Assembly (NCBI RefSeq): GCF_900116285.1
Contig: NZ_FPAJ01000002.1
Span: forward strand, 372,001 to 436,000
DNA: 64,000 nucleotides
From: Sulfitobacter marinus
GTDB taxonomy: Bacteria; Pseudomonadota; Alphaproteobacteria; Rhodobacterales; Rhodobacteraceae
Reading direction: 5' to 3'
Shown: one piece after another, positions 17,223 to 25,702 of the stretch
How positions within the stretch are numbered: the first letter of the stretch is position 1
Layout: each line of letters begins with the position of its first letter
Position numbers and translations under genes: made by a program
Notes under the pieces: model-generated
Told to the model about the DNA's origin: nothing
The model's input: only the letters and a program-made list of their open reading frames with translations
The model's database searches: none

Positions 17223-17561
17223 ATGACCTATATCGTTAATGACGCCTGCATTGCATGCAAATATACCGACTGCGTCGAGGTATGCCCCGTGGATTGTTTC
17301 TACGAGGGTGAGAACATGTTGGTCATCCACCCAGATGAATGCATCGATTGCGGCGTCTGTGAACCTGAATGCCCGGCCGATGCGATCCGCCCTGATACAG
17401 AGCCGGATATGGAGAAATGGGTTGAATTCAACCGCAAGTATTCCGAGCTGTGGCCAGTGATCATCACGAAAAAGGACCCGCTGCCCGAGGCAGAGGAGCG
17501 CGACGGCGAAGAGGGTAAGCTGGATAAGTATTTCTCCGAGGCACCGGGCGAGGGCGGTTAA
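17223..17561 (+). CDS. fdxA: Seven-iron ferredoxin FdxA
   Basis: 112 residues of the [3Fe-4S][4Fe-4S] ferredoxin type. The N-terminal cysteines are in [18 protein letters not shown] and the second set is [12 protein letters not shown]; a C-terminal extension of about 50 residues is typical of the Azotobacter FdI-like group in alphaproteobacteria. It carries electrons in the cytoplasm; its redox partners are unknown. Start ATG 17223; the ribosome binding site is weak. carD follows after a 303-bp spacer. Confidence 0.92.
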   Translation: MTYIVNDACIACKYTDCVEVCPVDCFYEGENMLVIHPDECIDCGVCEPECPADAIRPDTEPDMEKWVEFNRKYSELWPVIITKKDPLPEAEERDGEEGKLDKYFSEAPGEGG

Positions 17562-17864
17562 GCGATTCGCAACGCGCACCATAGTTGGGTAAAATTGTCA
17601 GTGAATTGACGTAAAATACACCTGCGGCGCGATAATTTGATCAAGAACTGCCTTGCCATCGCTTTCGGTAAGGGCGTTTTTGTGGTATATTCTACTCAAT
17701 GAACTTACATGTTTGCCATCTCTCAACCTCTTTGCTGCGGTTGAAATTGTAATTCTGAAGTTATGAATGCTGGCTGTCGGCCCTTCTGGGCCGTGCAGCC
17801 TTTGTCTTTGTGAAAAGGCAATCTACCCCTGCGGGCCATGTCCCGCGACCAAGGAGCCATGTTT
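17562..17864 (+). promoter_or_regulatory. fdxA-carD spacer with hairpin
   Basis: Holds no gene. A stem-loop at 17772-17800 (GGCTGTCGGCCC-TTCT-GGGCCGTGCAGCC) followed by TTTGTCTTT looks like a terminator of fdxA, but it also lies 65 bases in front of carD and could be part of its leader. A -10-like TATATT is at 17686-17691 without a clear -35; AAGGAG at 17851-17856 is the carD ribosome binding site. Confidence 0.5.
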
Positions 17865-18380
17865 ATGAGCAAGTCGAAAAAGCTAGATTTCCGCCCCAAC
17901 GAATTCGTTGTCTATCCCGCGCATGGCGTTGGGCAGATCGTATCGGTCGAAGAGCAGGAAGTCGCGGGTATGACGCTGGAACTGTTCGTGATTGCCTTTG
18001 TTAAGGACAAGATGACGTTGCGCGTGCCGACCCACAAGGCGATCGAGATCGGGATGCGTGCGCTGAGCAGCCCCGACACGATTTCCCACGCGATGAAAAC
18101 CCTCAAGGGTAAAGCCAAGGTAAAGCGGGCCATGTGGTCGCGCCGTGCGCAGGAATACGAGCAAAAAATCAACTCTGGCGATCTGATTGCCATTGCCGAG
18201 GTCGTGCGCGACCTGCACCGCACCGATGACCAACGCGAGCAAAGCTATTCCGAGCGTCAGCTTTATGAAGCGGCGCTTGAGCGTCTGACGCGCGAAGTGT
18301 CTGCCGTCGCCGGTGGTGACGAATTGGCAGCCGCCAAGCAGATCGGTGACGTATTGGAAAGCCGCGTGGCCGCCGCTTAA
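17865..18380 (+). CDS. carD: CarD family transcriptional regulator
   Basis: 171 residues: an N-terminal Tudor-like RNA-polymerase-interaction domain (NEFVVYPAHGVGQIVSVEEQ) and a helical C-terminal DNA-binding domain with a conserved Trp (RAMWSRRAQEYEQKI). CarD binds the RNA polymerase beta subunit and stabilises open complexes at rRNA and many other promoters, as known in mycobacteria and Rhodobacter. AAGGAG is 8 bases before the ATG at 17865 and only 2 before the ATG at 17859, so 17865 is the better start. A strong terminator follows. Confidence 0.93.
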   Translation: MSKSKKLDFRPNEFVVYPAHGVGQIVSVEEQEVAGMTLELFVIAFVKDKMTLRVPTHKAIEIGMRALSSPDTISHAMKTLKGKAKVKRAMWSRRAQEYEQKINSGDLIAIAEVVRDLHRTDDQREQSYSERQLYEAALERLTREVSAVAGGDELAAAKQIGDVLESRVAAA

Positions 18381-18405
18381 ACGAGGCCCTATCACAGATT
18401 AACAG

Positions 18406-18440
18406 AAGCCGCGGCGGGTTTCCCCTGCTGCGGCTTTTGC
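18406..18440 (+). terminator. Intrinsic terminator of carD
   Basis: A 13-bp stem, AAGCCGCGGCGGG against CCCTGCTGCGGCTT with two G-T pairs, followed by TTTT. It lies between carD and the converging antiporter gene. Confidence 0.85.
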
Positions 18441-18450
18441 ATGTCTGGTG

Positions 18451-20379
18451 CTAGGCTTGCTTCTTTTGCTCTGCCTCGATCCGGTTCATGAATGCGGTTT
18501 CGAGATCCTTTTGCAGTTCTTTCGCACGGCTTACATAGGCCTTGTTCTCGCTCGGCGGAACACCGGGCCGCCACAGCGCCGCCAGTTCGCGCACCGATGC
18601 ACGGTCATGGCTATAGAACATACGCTGCGCTTCGGCGGCCTCATAGTCAGACAGGCCCAGATTTTCTAGCACATAGCGCCCGGCACGCAGCGAGCTGTCG
18701 AACATCTCGCGCACGATGTCATTGGCACCGGCCTGATACTGCAGGTACACATCGGTGCGATCATGGGCGCGGGCTACGATGTGCAGATCTGGGCATTCCT
18801 TGCGGGCATAGGTGATAAGCTGAAGCGCTGATTTGGGATCGTCCAGGGCCACGACCAGCACCTTTGCATCGCGCAGCCCAGCCTTGCGCAGGATGTCAGG
18901 GCGCGTCGGATCACCCAAGAATGCCTTGAACCCAAAGCGGCGCATGACGGTGATTGTTTCGGGGTTGTGGTCCAGCACCACCGTGCGAAAGCCCGAGGCC
19001 TGAACCAGTCGGTTCACGATCTGACCAAACCGGCCAACGCCTGCGATGATGACGGTGCCCTGTTCGTCGATTTCATCCGCCACGATGGGGCCGGCCTTGG
19101 TGTCAAGGCGCTTGCTGATCTGGTCATATAGAATGAACAGCAGCGGTGTGATCAACATTGATAGGGCGACCACCAGCAGCAAGACCTCGGCAACGTCGTT
19201 GGGCATCACACCGGTCGCGACCGAAAAACTGACCAGCACAAAGCCGAATTCGCCCGCCTGTGCCAACCCCAGGGCCAGCAACCACCTGTCGCGCCCGCGC
19301 AGTTGGAACAAGCTGCCCAAGCCAAACAGAATGATCCCTTTGACGATGATCACCAGCAGGGCCATGCCCATGATAATCACGGTATCGGCATAAAGCAGCT
19401 CAAAGTTGATGCCCGCGCCGACGGTGATAAAAAACAGGCCCAGCAACAGCCCCTTGAAGGGTTCAAGGTCGGTTTCCAGCTCGTGGCGGAATTCGCTGCT
19501 GGCCAAAACCACGCCCGCCAAAAACGCGCCCAATGCGGGCGACAGGCCGACAAGCTCCATCAGAAACGAAATCCCGACGACGATGAGCAGGGCAAGAGCG
19601 GTGTACATCTCGCGCAGTTTTGCCGCGTGGATAAAGCGGAACACGGGCCGGGTGAAAAACACGCCGGTGATGATGATGCCCGCGATGGCACCGATGGTCA
19701 CAAGGGTAATGCCCCAGCCGGGCAGACCCTGAACCAGCGATATCGCCGCATAGGCCACCTCGGCCCCTTGACCCACGTGTTCTGTATTCCCGTGTCCAGC
19801 TGCGGACGCAGCATGATCATTCGCGGCGATTGAGATGGACCCGTCTGGCAATACCTCGGCCGCCATTTTCGTCACCAGTAGCGGTAGAAACGCAAGGATG
19901 GGGATCACCGCGATGTCCTGTGTTAACAGGACAGAAAACACTGATCGTCCCCCTGCGGTTTGCATCAAACCCTTTTCTGACAGGGTTTGCAGCACGATCG
20001 CGGTCGATGACAGGGCCAGCGTCAGACCGATTGCAATCGCCACGCCCAAGGGTTGCCCGTAGGCCATCGCAATACCCATAAGCGCTGCCGCAGAGATTAA
20101 CACCTGCAAGCCGCCCAAACCCAACAAGCGATGGCGCATATTCCACAGCGCGCGGGGTTCCAGCTCAAGCCCGATCAGAAACAGCATCATAACCACGCCA
20201 AATTCCGCGAAATGCTGCAGGTCTTTGGTTTCCGATCCGACAAAACCCAAGGCGGGGCCAATCAAAATACCCGCCGCCAGATAGCCCAGCACCGACCCAA
20301 GCCCCAAGCGCGAGGCAATGGGAACCGCAATAACCGCGGCCGCCAGATATATCGTGGCTTGGAACAGGAAACCTTCCAT
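18451..20379 (-). CDS. Kef-type monovalent cation:proton antiporter (CPA2)
   Basis: 642 residues. The N-terminal part (about 1-400) has about 12 membrane segments of the CPA2 Na+/H+ exchanger family. After it comes a TrkA-N/RCK Rossmann domain (GTVIIAGVGRFGQIVNRLV, about 415-535), as in glutathione-gated KefB/KefC potassium efflux. In E. coli these protect against electrophiles. The ancillary quinone oxidoreductase KefF/KefG is not next to it, so regulation by glutathione adducts is inferred from the family only. Weak ribosome binding site (GAAGA). It ends 72 bp from carD, converging on the same terminator region. Confidence 0.88.
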   Translation of the reverse strand: MEGFLFQATIYLAAAVIAVPIASRLGLGSVLGYLAAGILIGPALGFVGSETKDLQHFAEFGVVMMLFLIGLELEPRALWNMRHRLLGLGGLQVLISAAALMGIAMAYGQPLGVAIAIGLTLALSSTAIVLQTLSEKGLMQTAGGRSVFSVLLTQDIAVIPILAFLPLLVTKMAAEVLPDGSISIAANDHAASAAGHGNTEHVGQGAEVAYAAISLVQGLPGWGITLVTIGAIAGIIITGVFFTRPVFRFIHAAKLREMYTALALLIVVGISFLMELVGLSPALGAFLAGVVLASSEFRHELETDLEPFKGLLLGLFFITVGAGINFELLYADTVIIMGMALLVIIVKGIILFGLGSLFQLRGRDRWLLALGLAQAGEFGFVLVSFSVATGVMPNDVAEVLLLVVALSMLITPLLFILYDQISKRLDTKAGPIVADEIDEQGTVIIAGVGRFGQIVNRLVQASGFRTVVLDHNPETITVMRRFGFKAFLGDPTRPDILRKAGLRDAKVLVVALDDPKSALQLITYARKECPDLHIVARAHDRTDVYLQYQAGANDIVREMFDSSLRAGRYVLENLGLSDYEAAEAQRMFYSHDRASVRELAALWRPGVPPSENKAYVSRAKELQKDLETAFMNRIEAEQKKQA

Positions 20380-20425
20380 AGGGCGTCTTCTTTCATAAGG
20401 CCGGTATTGTCCCGGCTGGGGGCCG

Positions 20426-20884
20426 TTAGGTGGGCAGGGGACTATCGTGCTTTAATTGGTCCATAACGATCTGACTATGCACTTTTGCGACAGCGCCGTG
20501 AGGTAGCAGAACATCATGTATCAACCGATTAAGGCTGGACAGGTCGGTACAGTAAACCCGCAAAAGGTAATCGGCGTCCCCCGTCATGGTCCAAGCGCTT
20601 ACAATCTCGGGGCGGGTGGCCAACAGCCGCGCAAAGCTGGCTGAATGCTCCGGCCCGTGGGTGCCAAGATGCACCTGAATAAAGCCTTGCACCGCCAGAC
20701 CCAACCGGATCGGGTTTAGCTTGGCGCGGTAGCCTTCGATATATCCTTCGGTTTCAAGTCGTTGGCGTCTGCGCCCGGCTTGCGATGGCGACAGATGCAG
20801 CCGCTCGCCCAACTCCTGCGCCGTCAAATGTGCGTCCTTTTGCAGGGCAGCCAGCAGGCGGCTATCTGTTTCATCCAGTGTCAT
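20426..20884 (-). CDS. Lrp/AsnC family transcriptional regulator
   Basis: 152 residues: an N-terminal winged helix-turn-helix (ELGERLHLSPSQAGRRRQRL) and a C-terminal RAM ligand-binding domain. Lrp-type proteins form octamers and sense amino acids. It is divergent from hppD, so the natural guess is control of tyrosine/phenylalanine breakdown with an aromatic ligand. The 136-bp region between them has three GCGGGGTT boxes, the first overlapping this gene's own ATG (20882-20884), which fits autorepression. An upstream open extension of 46 codons runs through that region and is not used. Confidence 0.88.
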   Translation of the reverse strand: MTLDETDSRLLAALQKDAHLTAQELGERLHLSPSQAGRRRQRLETEGYIEGYRAKLNPIRLGLAVQGFIQVHLGTHGPEHSASFARLLATRPEIVSAWTMTGDADYLLRVYCTDLSSLNRLIHDVLLPHGAVAKVHSQIVMDQLKHDSPLPT

Positions 20885-20975
20885 GCGGGGTTCTCGCTTG
20901 ATTTTGGTCCAATATGCGGGGTTCGCGCGTATTTTGCCAGAACATGGGTCGAATTTGCGCAATTCCAGCGGGGTT
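20883..20975. promoter_or_regulatory. Phased GCGGGGTT repeats between lrp-type gene and hppD
   Basis: ATGCGGGGTTC occurs at 20883-20893 and 20914-20924 with similar flanks (CGC...ATTTTG), and GCGGGGTT again at 20968-20975. Spacings of 31 and 52 bp are 3 and 5 helical turns. A dyad GAATT-N5-AATTC lies at 20951-20965. Together they are a likely operator for the adjacent Lrp-type regulator. Confidence 0.55.
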
Positions 20976-21020
20976 TTGCCGATACCTTGGACAAAACATC
21001 CCAGCCACAGGAGAATCCCC

Positions 21021-22115
21021 ATGGGTCCGTTTCCCCACGATGCAGAAAAGTCTCAGATCACTGATGAAAATCCGGCTGGAACCGACGGTTTTGAATTCGT
21101 TGAATTCGCCAGCGAAAACCCGCAGGAATTGCGCGATCTGTTCACACGCATGGGCTATGCCCACGTGGCCACTCATAAAACCCAGGCGGTCGAATTGTGG
21201 CAACAGGGCGATATAACCTATGTGCTAAACGCTGACCCCGACAGCTTTGCCGCGAAATTCGTGCAAGATCACGGCCCCTGCGCTCCGTCTATGGGCTGGC
21301 GCGTTGTTGATGCGCAGCATGCATTGGCGCATGCGGTGTCGAACGGGGCCACCGAATACACTGGGCCGGGCAAGGTGCTGGATGTGCCTGCCATCGAAGG
21401 GATCGGCGGCTCGCTGATCTATTTCGTCGATCAGTATTATGACACATCCCCCTATAACGAGGAATACGACTGGATCGCGCAGTCCAAACCGGCAGGGGTA
21501 GGATTCTATTATCTCGACCACCTCACGCATAATGTTTTCAAGGGCAACATGGACGTATGGTTCAAATTCTACGGCGATTTGTTCAACTTCCGCGAAATCC
21601 GTTTCTTTGATATCGAAGGCAAGTTTACCGGCCTGACATCGCGCGCTTTGACGTCACCTTGCGGCCGCATCCGCATTCCGATCAATCAGGATCGAGATGA
21701 AAAGGGCCAGATCGTCGCCTATCTCAAAAAATACAAAGGCGAGGGGATACAGCACATCGCCGTGGGCGCGCGCGATATCTATGATGCCACAGACAAAATC
21801 GCTGACAACGGCCTCAAATTCATGCCCGGCCCCCCTGATACATACTACAAGCTCAGCAAGGGCCGCGTGAAAGATCACGACGAACCGCTGGACCGGATGA
21901 AAAAGCACGGGATCCTGATCGACGGTGAAGGCGTGGTCGACGGTGGCGAGACGCGCATCCTGTTGCAAATATTCTCGAAAACAGTGATTGGCCCTATCTT
22001 CTTTGAGTTCATCCAACGCAAAGGCGATGACGGATTTGGAGAGGGTAACTTTAAAGCGTTGTTTGAAAGCATCGAGCAAGAGCAGATCGACAGCGGCGAA
22101 CTGAAATCGGCGTGA
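21021..22115 (+). CDS. hppD: 4-hydroxyphenylpyruvate dioxygenase
   Basis: 364 residues with two VOC/glyoxalase-fold domains. The iron-binding residues appear in GVGFYYLDHLTHNV (His), GIQHIAVGARDI (His) and PIFFEFIQRKGDDGFGEGNF (Glu), the strongly conserved C-terminal block. It converts 4-hydroxyphenylpyruvate to homogentisate in tyrosine degradation. CAGGAGAA stands 7 bases before the ATG at 21021, which sets the start over a longer open frame. Homogentisate dioxygenase and fumarylacetoacetase of the same pathway are not adjacent; the FAH-family protein at 55.2 kb is in another context. Probably controlled by the divergent Lrp-type regulator. Confidence 0.95.
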   Translation: MGPFPHDAEKSQITDENPAGTDGFEFVEFASENPQELRDLFTRMGYAHVATHKTQAVELWQQGDITYVLNADPDSFAAKFVQDHGPCAPSMGWRVVDAQHALAHAVSNGATEYTGPGKVLDVPAIEGIGGSLIYFVDQYYDTSPYNEEYDWIAQSKPAGVGFYYLDHLTHNVFKGNMDVWFKFYGDLFNFREIRFFDIEGKFTGLTSRALTSPCGRIRIPINQDRDEKGQIVAYLKKYKGEGIQHIAVGARDIYDATDKIADNGLKFMPGPPDTYYKLSKGRVKDHDEPLDRMKKHGILIDGEGVVDGGETRILLQIFSKTVIGPIFFEFIQRKGDDGFGEGNFKALFESIEQEQIDSGELKSA

Positions 22116-22125
22116 TCAAGAATAA

Positions 22126-22157
22126 AAAGGGCCGCGCTGAATGGTGCGGCCTTATTG
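22126..22157 (+). terminator. Intrinsic terminator of hppD
   Basis: AAGGGCCGC pairs with GCGGCCTT (one bulged G), then TATT. It lies immediately before repeat copy B. Confidence 0.65.
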
Positions 22158-22216
22158 CTTCTCTGGCTTGAAAATATCCCGGGGGAACCGCCGACTGGCG
22201 GTGGGGGCTGGCCCCC
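22158..22216 (+). repeat. Dispersed 3'-end hairpin repeat, copy B
   Basis: CTTCTCTGGCT, then AAATATCCCGGGGG, a hairpin ACCGCC-GACT-GGCGGT and the hairpin GGGGG-CTGG-CCCCC. The box CTTCTCTGGCT...AAATATCC is shared with copy C behind hisE. Orientation is that of hppD. Confidence 0.65.
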
Positions 22217-22229
22217 AACTGAACCCACG

Positions 22230-24725
22230 TCAGCTGCGCGGCATTTTCAACACAACATCGCGCCCACTTCTCGTATAGCGCAGCTCGCTTTCGCCAATGG
22301 CGGACACACGGCCGCCATCCAGCCGGTCACCAACGGTGACTTTTTGGTATCGCCCATTGGCAAGCCGCACCAGGGCGCGGCGGCTGGACGGTTTGCCATA
22401 AACCCCGATCAGGTTGATTTTACGCAATTTTATGGCGTTCTTAACCGTGGCTTGTTTCGCGACAGAGGCCTTTGACGGCAGGGTTGGCTTTACGGTGCGC
22501 GGTACCAAAGACGCGGCACTCGCCACTTGGATCGGTTCCGGTCTGTTGCGTTCTGCACGTTGCACGATCTTGGCAAAGTTGCGTGGCCGCGTATCGGGGC
22601 GCAGCGATGTCTGAACCGCATAGGGGGTGACGTTCTGCAAAACATTGTCTGCGGGGTTGGGGGGGCGTGTGCCCAATGCCGCAAGCGACGCGTTGACCGA
22701 GGTGGAACTGTCGGGTGCCTCGGGCGCAGCGGCTGCGGCTTCTTGCTGAAGAGACTGCGGGCGCAACACTGGGCGCAATGTCTTTAGCTCGTTACGCGTT
22801 AACCCGCCAAGGTTTGAACGCTCGTTGCTTTCGACCAAACCCTCCGGCCGCTCAACGGGCCTTAGATCAAGCAAGGCTTGGCGCGGCGGCGCATCCTGCC
22901 CGCTCTGGGGTGTTTCGGCACCCCGTATCACCGATTGCGGTGGCTCCACCGGGGGGCGACCCGCGATGATTTTAACCCCATCCGCGTTCAAAGCGCCGTC
23001 AGGCGTTGGAATAACCATACCGCTGTCATCCAGTGCAAAGGTCGTGCCCGGCGGTGCCGGGGAAGACGGCGCAAAATCGAATTCATCGCCGCCAAAAGAC
23101 GCCCGCGCAGGCAGCGCTACCGCATCATTTGCGGTGCTGACCGGGTCAATACTGGTCATATACAGATCATCAATGGGGATCATCGCCGGCGCGCCCGGCG
23201 TTTCGGGGGCCAACGGCCAGATGCCCGACGTGGCATATTTCGCTTCGATCTCTTGTCGGGACAGCACGCGAGGCGCGGCCCGCTCCGGCACGCGCAACGC
23301 GTCCAATACTGCTCCATCTTCGTCTGTCAGGCCGGGGGCCAACGCGGCGACGCGTTCCTCTTTTGGTGGCATCGGCGCGTTGGGTGCATCCGTTGCATTA
23401 GCAGGGGCGGCAAGCACGGGATCGGCGATCGGCGAGGGGGCTGAGGCGGTCGCCGTTGTGTCGCGGTTGGAAAACAAACGTGACAGCGAAATACCGTCGT
23501 CCAGAAACACCGACGCCCATGCCGCAACGCCAGCCAGGAAAACCAGCAAACCCGCCGTCAGCAAGAGCGCCAGAAATCTCGGCTTTCCGCCAACGCCATT
23601 GGATTTTCGCGCGCCGAAAATCATCATTTTTTCGGCTTCGGAGTCGGGTCTGCCAGACGTATAGCCTGCGTCTTTGACCAGCGCCGCAGTGGCCTTCTCG
23701 GCGCTGGTGCGTCTGCTGAGGAACTTTAGCTTTTTGCTTGAAGACGTATCATTCGCGGTGGTGCTGAGCGAGCTGCTGTCGGGCACAGGCTGGGGGCGGA
23801 TATCTGCGGATATCACTGGTTTTGCAGTGGCCCTGTCCCCCGAAACGGGCGTGTACCCTGCAGGGGGTGTCATGGCCGTCGCCGCACCGCGCGTGGTCGC
23901 TCCGACTGAGGGGGAAGTGGCGGCACGGCGGCTGGAAAACGGCGTGGGTGCCGCTGCGGGCTCAACAGGGTCGGGATCTTCGGGGATATCATCGGCCTGC
24001 GCTGTTTCGGCTTCTACTTCAGGCACATCACCCTGTTTCTGATCCGCTGATGGCGTCGGCGCGTCGGGGTCTTTGCCTTCTTCGTCTTCTTCCAGCAGAG
24101 CCTCAGAGGGGGCAGTCTCAGGATTTTGTGTAGCATTGTCTTTATCTTGTGCGGAGATATTCCCGGCAGGTGCCTCGCCGGGCCTCAGAACCACAAGGGC
24201 ATACTCATCCGGTTCAACCTTGTCTCCAGCGTCAAGCAGGGTTTCGGCGGCATTGGTTTGGCCGAAAAACGGCTCGCCTTGAAACTGGCCCGCGTCCGGT
24301 TGCGCGACAAAGCTGACGGGATGGAACCGGTGTGCTGTGGCAAAGGTCTCTGCCTCGGCCAAGGTTTCGCGCGCAACGGCTGCAATATAGGTTTGCCCGC
24401 CAGCACTGCTGATATCAAAGGCCAAATCCTCAACCGCATAAGGGGTCGCCCCTTCAAGGGCGCGGTTGGCTTCGGATATTCTGTCTGCGTCGGAAATACC
24501 GGGGGTATCCAGCGTCATAAACTTGATCTGATCGTTGGGAATCAGCAGTTTCGTCCGCACGCCGCCCGGTTCCAACGCCGCTGCGGTCTTGCGCAGCATA
24601 GCCAGTTTTGCCGACATATCCTCGGCGTCAAAAGACACATCGCCAATGCTGTGCCAGCCCCCGGCAGAGCGGTGCAATAGCCTGATGCCTTCTACGGACA
24701 GGGACAGAGCAAAATTTGGCTTCAT
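22230..24725 (-). CDS. Large single-pass protein with GspL/PilM-like and GspC/PilP-like ends
   Basis: 831 residues. The N-terminal part (about 1-180) resembles the actin-like cytoplasmic domain of GspL/PilM. A long acidic, Pro/Ala-rich linker follows (about 200-375), one membrane helix (about 383-406, FLALLLTAGLLVFLAGVAAW) and a second disordered stretch to about 765. The last 60 residues, with LIGVYGKPSSRRALVRLANG and VGDRLDGGRVSAIGESEL, resemble the periplasmic domain of GspC or PilP. Such proteins are often labelled IF-2-like because of composition, which I consider wrong. No other secretion or pilus genes are near, so the role is open: an envelope-spanning sensor or scaffold is possible. 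Confidence 0.7.
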   Translation of the reverse strand: MKPNFALSLSVEGIRLLHRSAGGWHSIGDVSFDAEDMSAKLAMLRKTAAALEPGGVRTKLLIPNDQIKFMTLDTPGISDADRISEANRALEGATPYAVEDLAFDISSAGGQTYIAAVARETLAEAETFATAHRFHPVSFVAQPDAGQFQGEPFFGQTNAAETLLDAGDKVEPDEYALVVLRPGEAPAGNISAQDKDNATQNPETAPSEALLEEDEEGKDPDAPTPSADQKQGDVPEVEAETAQADDIPEDPDPVEPAAAPTPFSSRRAATSPSVGATTRGAATAMTPPAGYTPVSGDRATAKPVISADIRPQPVPDSSSLSTTANDTSSSKKLKFLSRRTSAEKATAALVKDAGYTSGRPDSEAEKMMIFGARKSNGVGGKPRFLALLLTAGLLVFLAGVAAWASVFLDDGISLSRLFSNRDTTATASAPSPIADPVLAAPANATDAPNAPMPPKEERVAALAPGLTDEDGAVLDALRVPERAAPRVLSRQEIEAKYATSGIWPLAPETPGAPAMIPIDDLYMTSIDPVSTANDAVALPARASFGGDEFDFAPSSPAPPGTTFALDDSGMVIPTPDGALNADGVKIIAGRPPVEPPQSVIRGAETPQSGQDAPPRQALLDLRPVERPEGLVESNERSNLGGLTRNELKTLRPVLRPQSLQQEAAAAAPEAPDSSTSVNASLAALGTRPPNPADNVLQNVTPYAVQTSLRPDTRPRNFAKIVQRAERNRPEPIQVASAASLVPRTVKPTLPSKASVAKQATVKNAIKLRKINLIGVYGKPSSRRALVRLANGRYQKVTVGDRLDGGRVSAIGESELRYTRSGRDVVLKMPRS

Positions 24726-24923
24726 AGGGACGCTTTTTGACCGGGCTGTTGTGAGTGGGAGTTTATCATGTGCACGTTCGTTAAAACAGAGCTTCGGAAC
24801 TTCTCTCAGGTTATAGCAGTAGTTTGCCTATGGAAAGGGCTGCAGGGCGACGGGGCTTGTGATATCGACATCGGCCCGCCAAGTATGAACTAGGATGAAC
24901 TTATCAAACCAAAGGTTGAAAAA

Positions 24924-25619
24924 ATGCGAATTTTGCAATGGGTAGCTGTGATTTGGGTTGCGTTGGCAACAGGTGCCATGGCGCAAGACGGTATGCGGGG
25001 TATCAGCGTAACGGGAGAAGGGGTTGTCTCATTGGCCCCAGACATGGCCACAATCCGGTTAGGGGTGTCCGAACGCGCGGCGACTGCATCTGATGCGATG
25101 CTCCAGACCTCAGAGAAGGTTCGGGGCATTCTGGATCAATTGGACAGTATTCAGGTGGCGGGTCTGGATCGGCAAACCAGCGGCCTGTATCTGCGCCCGG
25201 TCTATGACAATCGCCCCCGCGAAAATAACGGCCCGGCCCAAGTGGTGGCCTATGAGGCGGGGAATACCGTCAGTGTCACCGTGCGCGACCTGAGCAAACT
25301 GGGCGCGCTTTTGGATGCTGTCGTGGCGGAAGGCGCAAATGATTTCAACGGTTTGGAATTCGGCCTTCAAGATAATGCAAAGGCCTTGATCGAGGCGCGT
25401 AAAGGGGCGGTCGCAGATGCCATGGCGCGGGCCAACCAGCTTGCCGCCGCGGCGGGGATCAAACTGGGCGAGGTTGTTCAGATGTCTGAATCCAGCCAAG
25501 GTTTCCGCCCGATGGAAATGAACGCGTCGCAGATGCGCAGTCTGGATGTGCCGATTGAGTCAGGCGAGGTCAGCGTACGCGCGCAGGTGAATATGCAATT
25601 CGCGATCGCGCAGGACTAG
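24924..25619 (+). CDS. SIMPL domain protein (DUF541), exported
   Basis: 231 residues: signal peptide (hydrophobic about 6-18, cleavage after GAMA) and one SIMPL/DUF541 domain starting GISVTGEGVVSLAPDMATI and ending VSVRAQVNMQFAI. The family is periplasmic or outer-membrane associated, forms ring assemblies in some species and is tied to oxidative stress in E. coli YggE; no catalytic residues are known. It stands alone, divergent from the 831-residue protein, and ends at a strong terminator shared with the converging sulfhydrylase gene. Confidence 0.88.
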   Translation: MRILQWVAVIWVALATGAMAQDGMRGISVTGEGVVSLAPDMATIRLGVSERAATASDAMLQTSEKVRGILDQLDSIQVAGLDRQTSGLYLRPVYDNRPRENNGPAQVVAYEAGNTVSVTVRDLSKLGALLDAVVAEGANDFNGLEFGLQDNAKALIEARKGAVADAMARANQLAAAAGIKLGEVVQMSESSQGFRPMEMNASQMRSLDVPIESGEVSVRAQVNMQFAIAQD

Positions 25620-25645
25620 ACGCGCTATAAACATCTTTGAAATGC

Positions 25646-25686
25646 AAAAGCGCCCGAAAGACGATGGTCCTTCGGGCGCTTTTTGT
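25646..25686. terminator. Bidirectional intrinsic terminator
   Basis: AAAAGCGCCCGAA pairs with TTCGGGCGCTTTT, giving a 13-bp stem with T- and A-tracts on either side. It serves the SIMPL gene and the converging sulfhydrylase gene. Confidence 0.85.
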
Positions 25687-25702
25687 TGTCGGTATGGCTG
25701 GA

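Noticed and set aside
22230..24725. Translation initiation factor 2
   Set aside because: The only likeness is the long Ala/Pro/Glu-rich composition; there is no GTPase domain, and there is a membrane helix instead.
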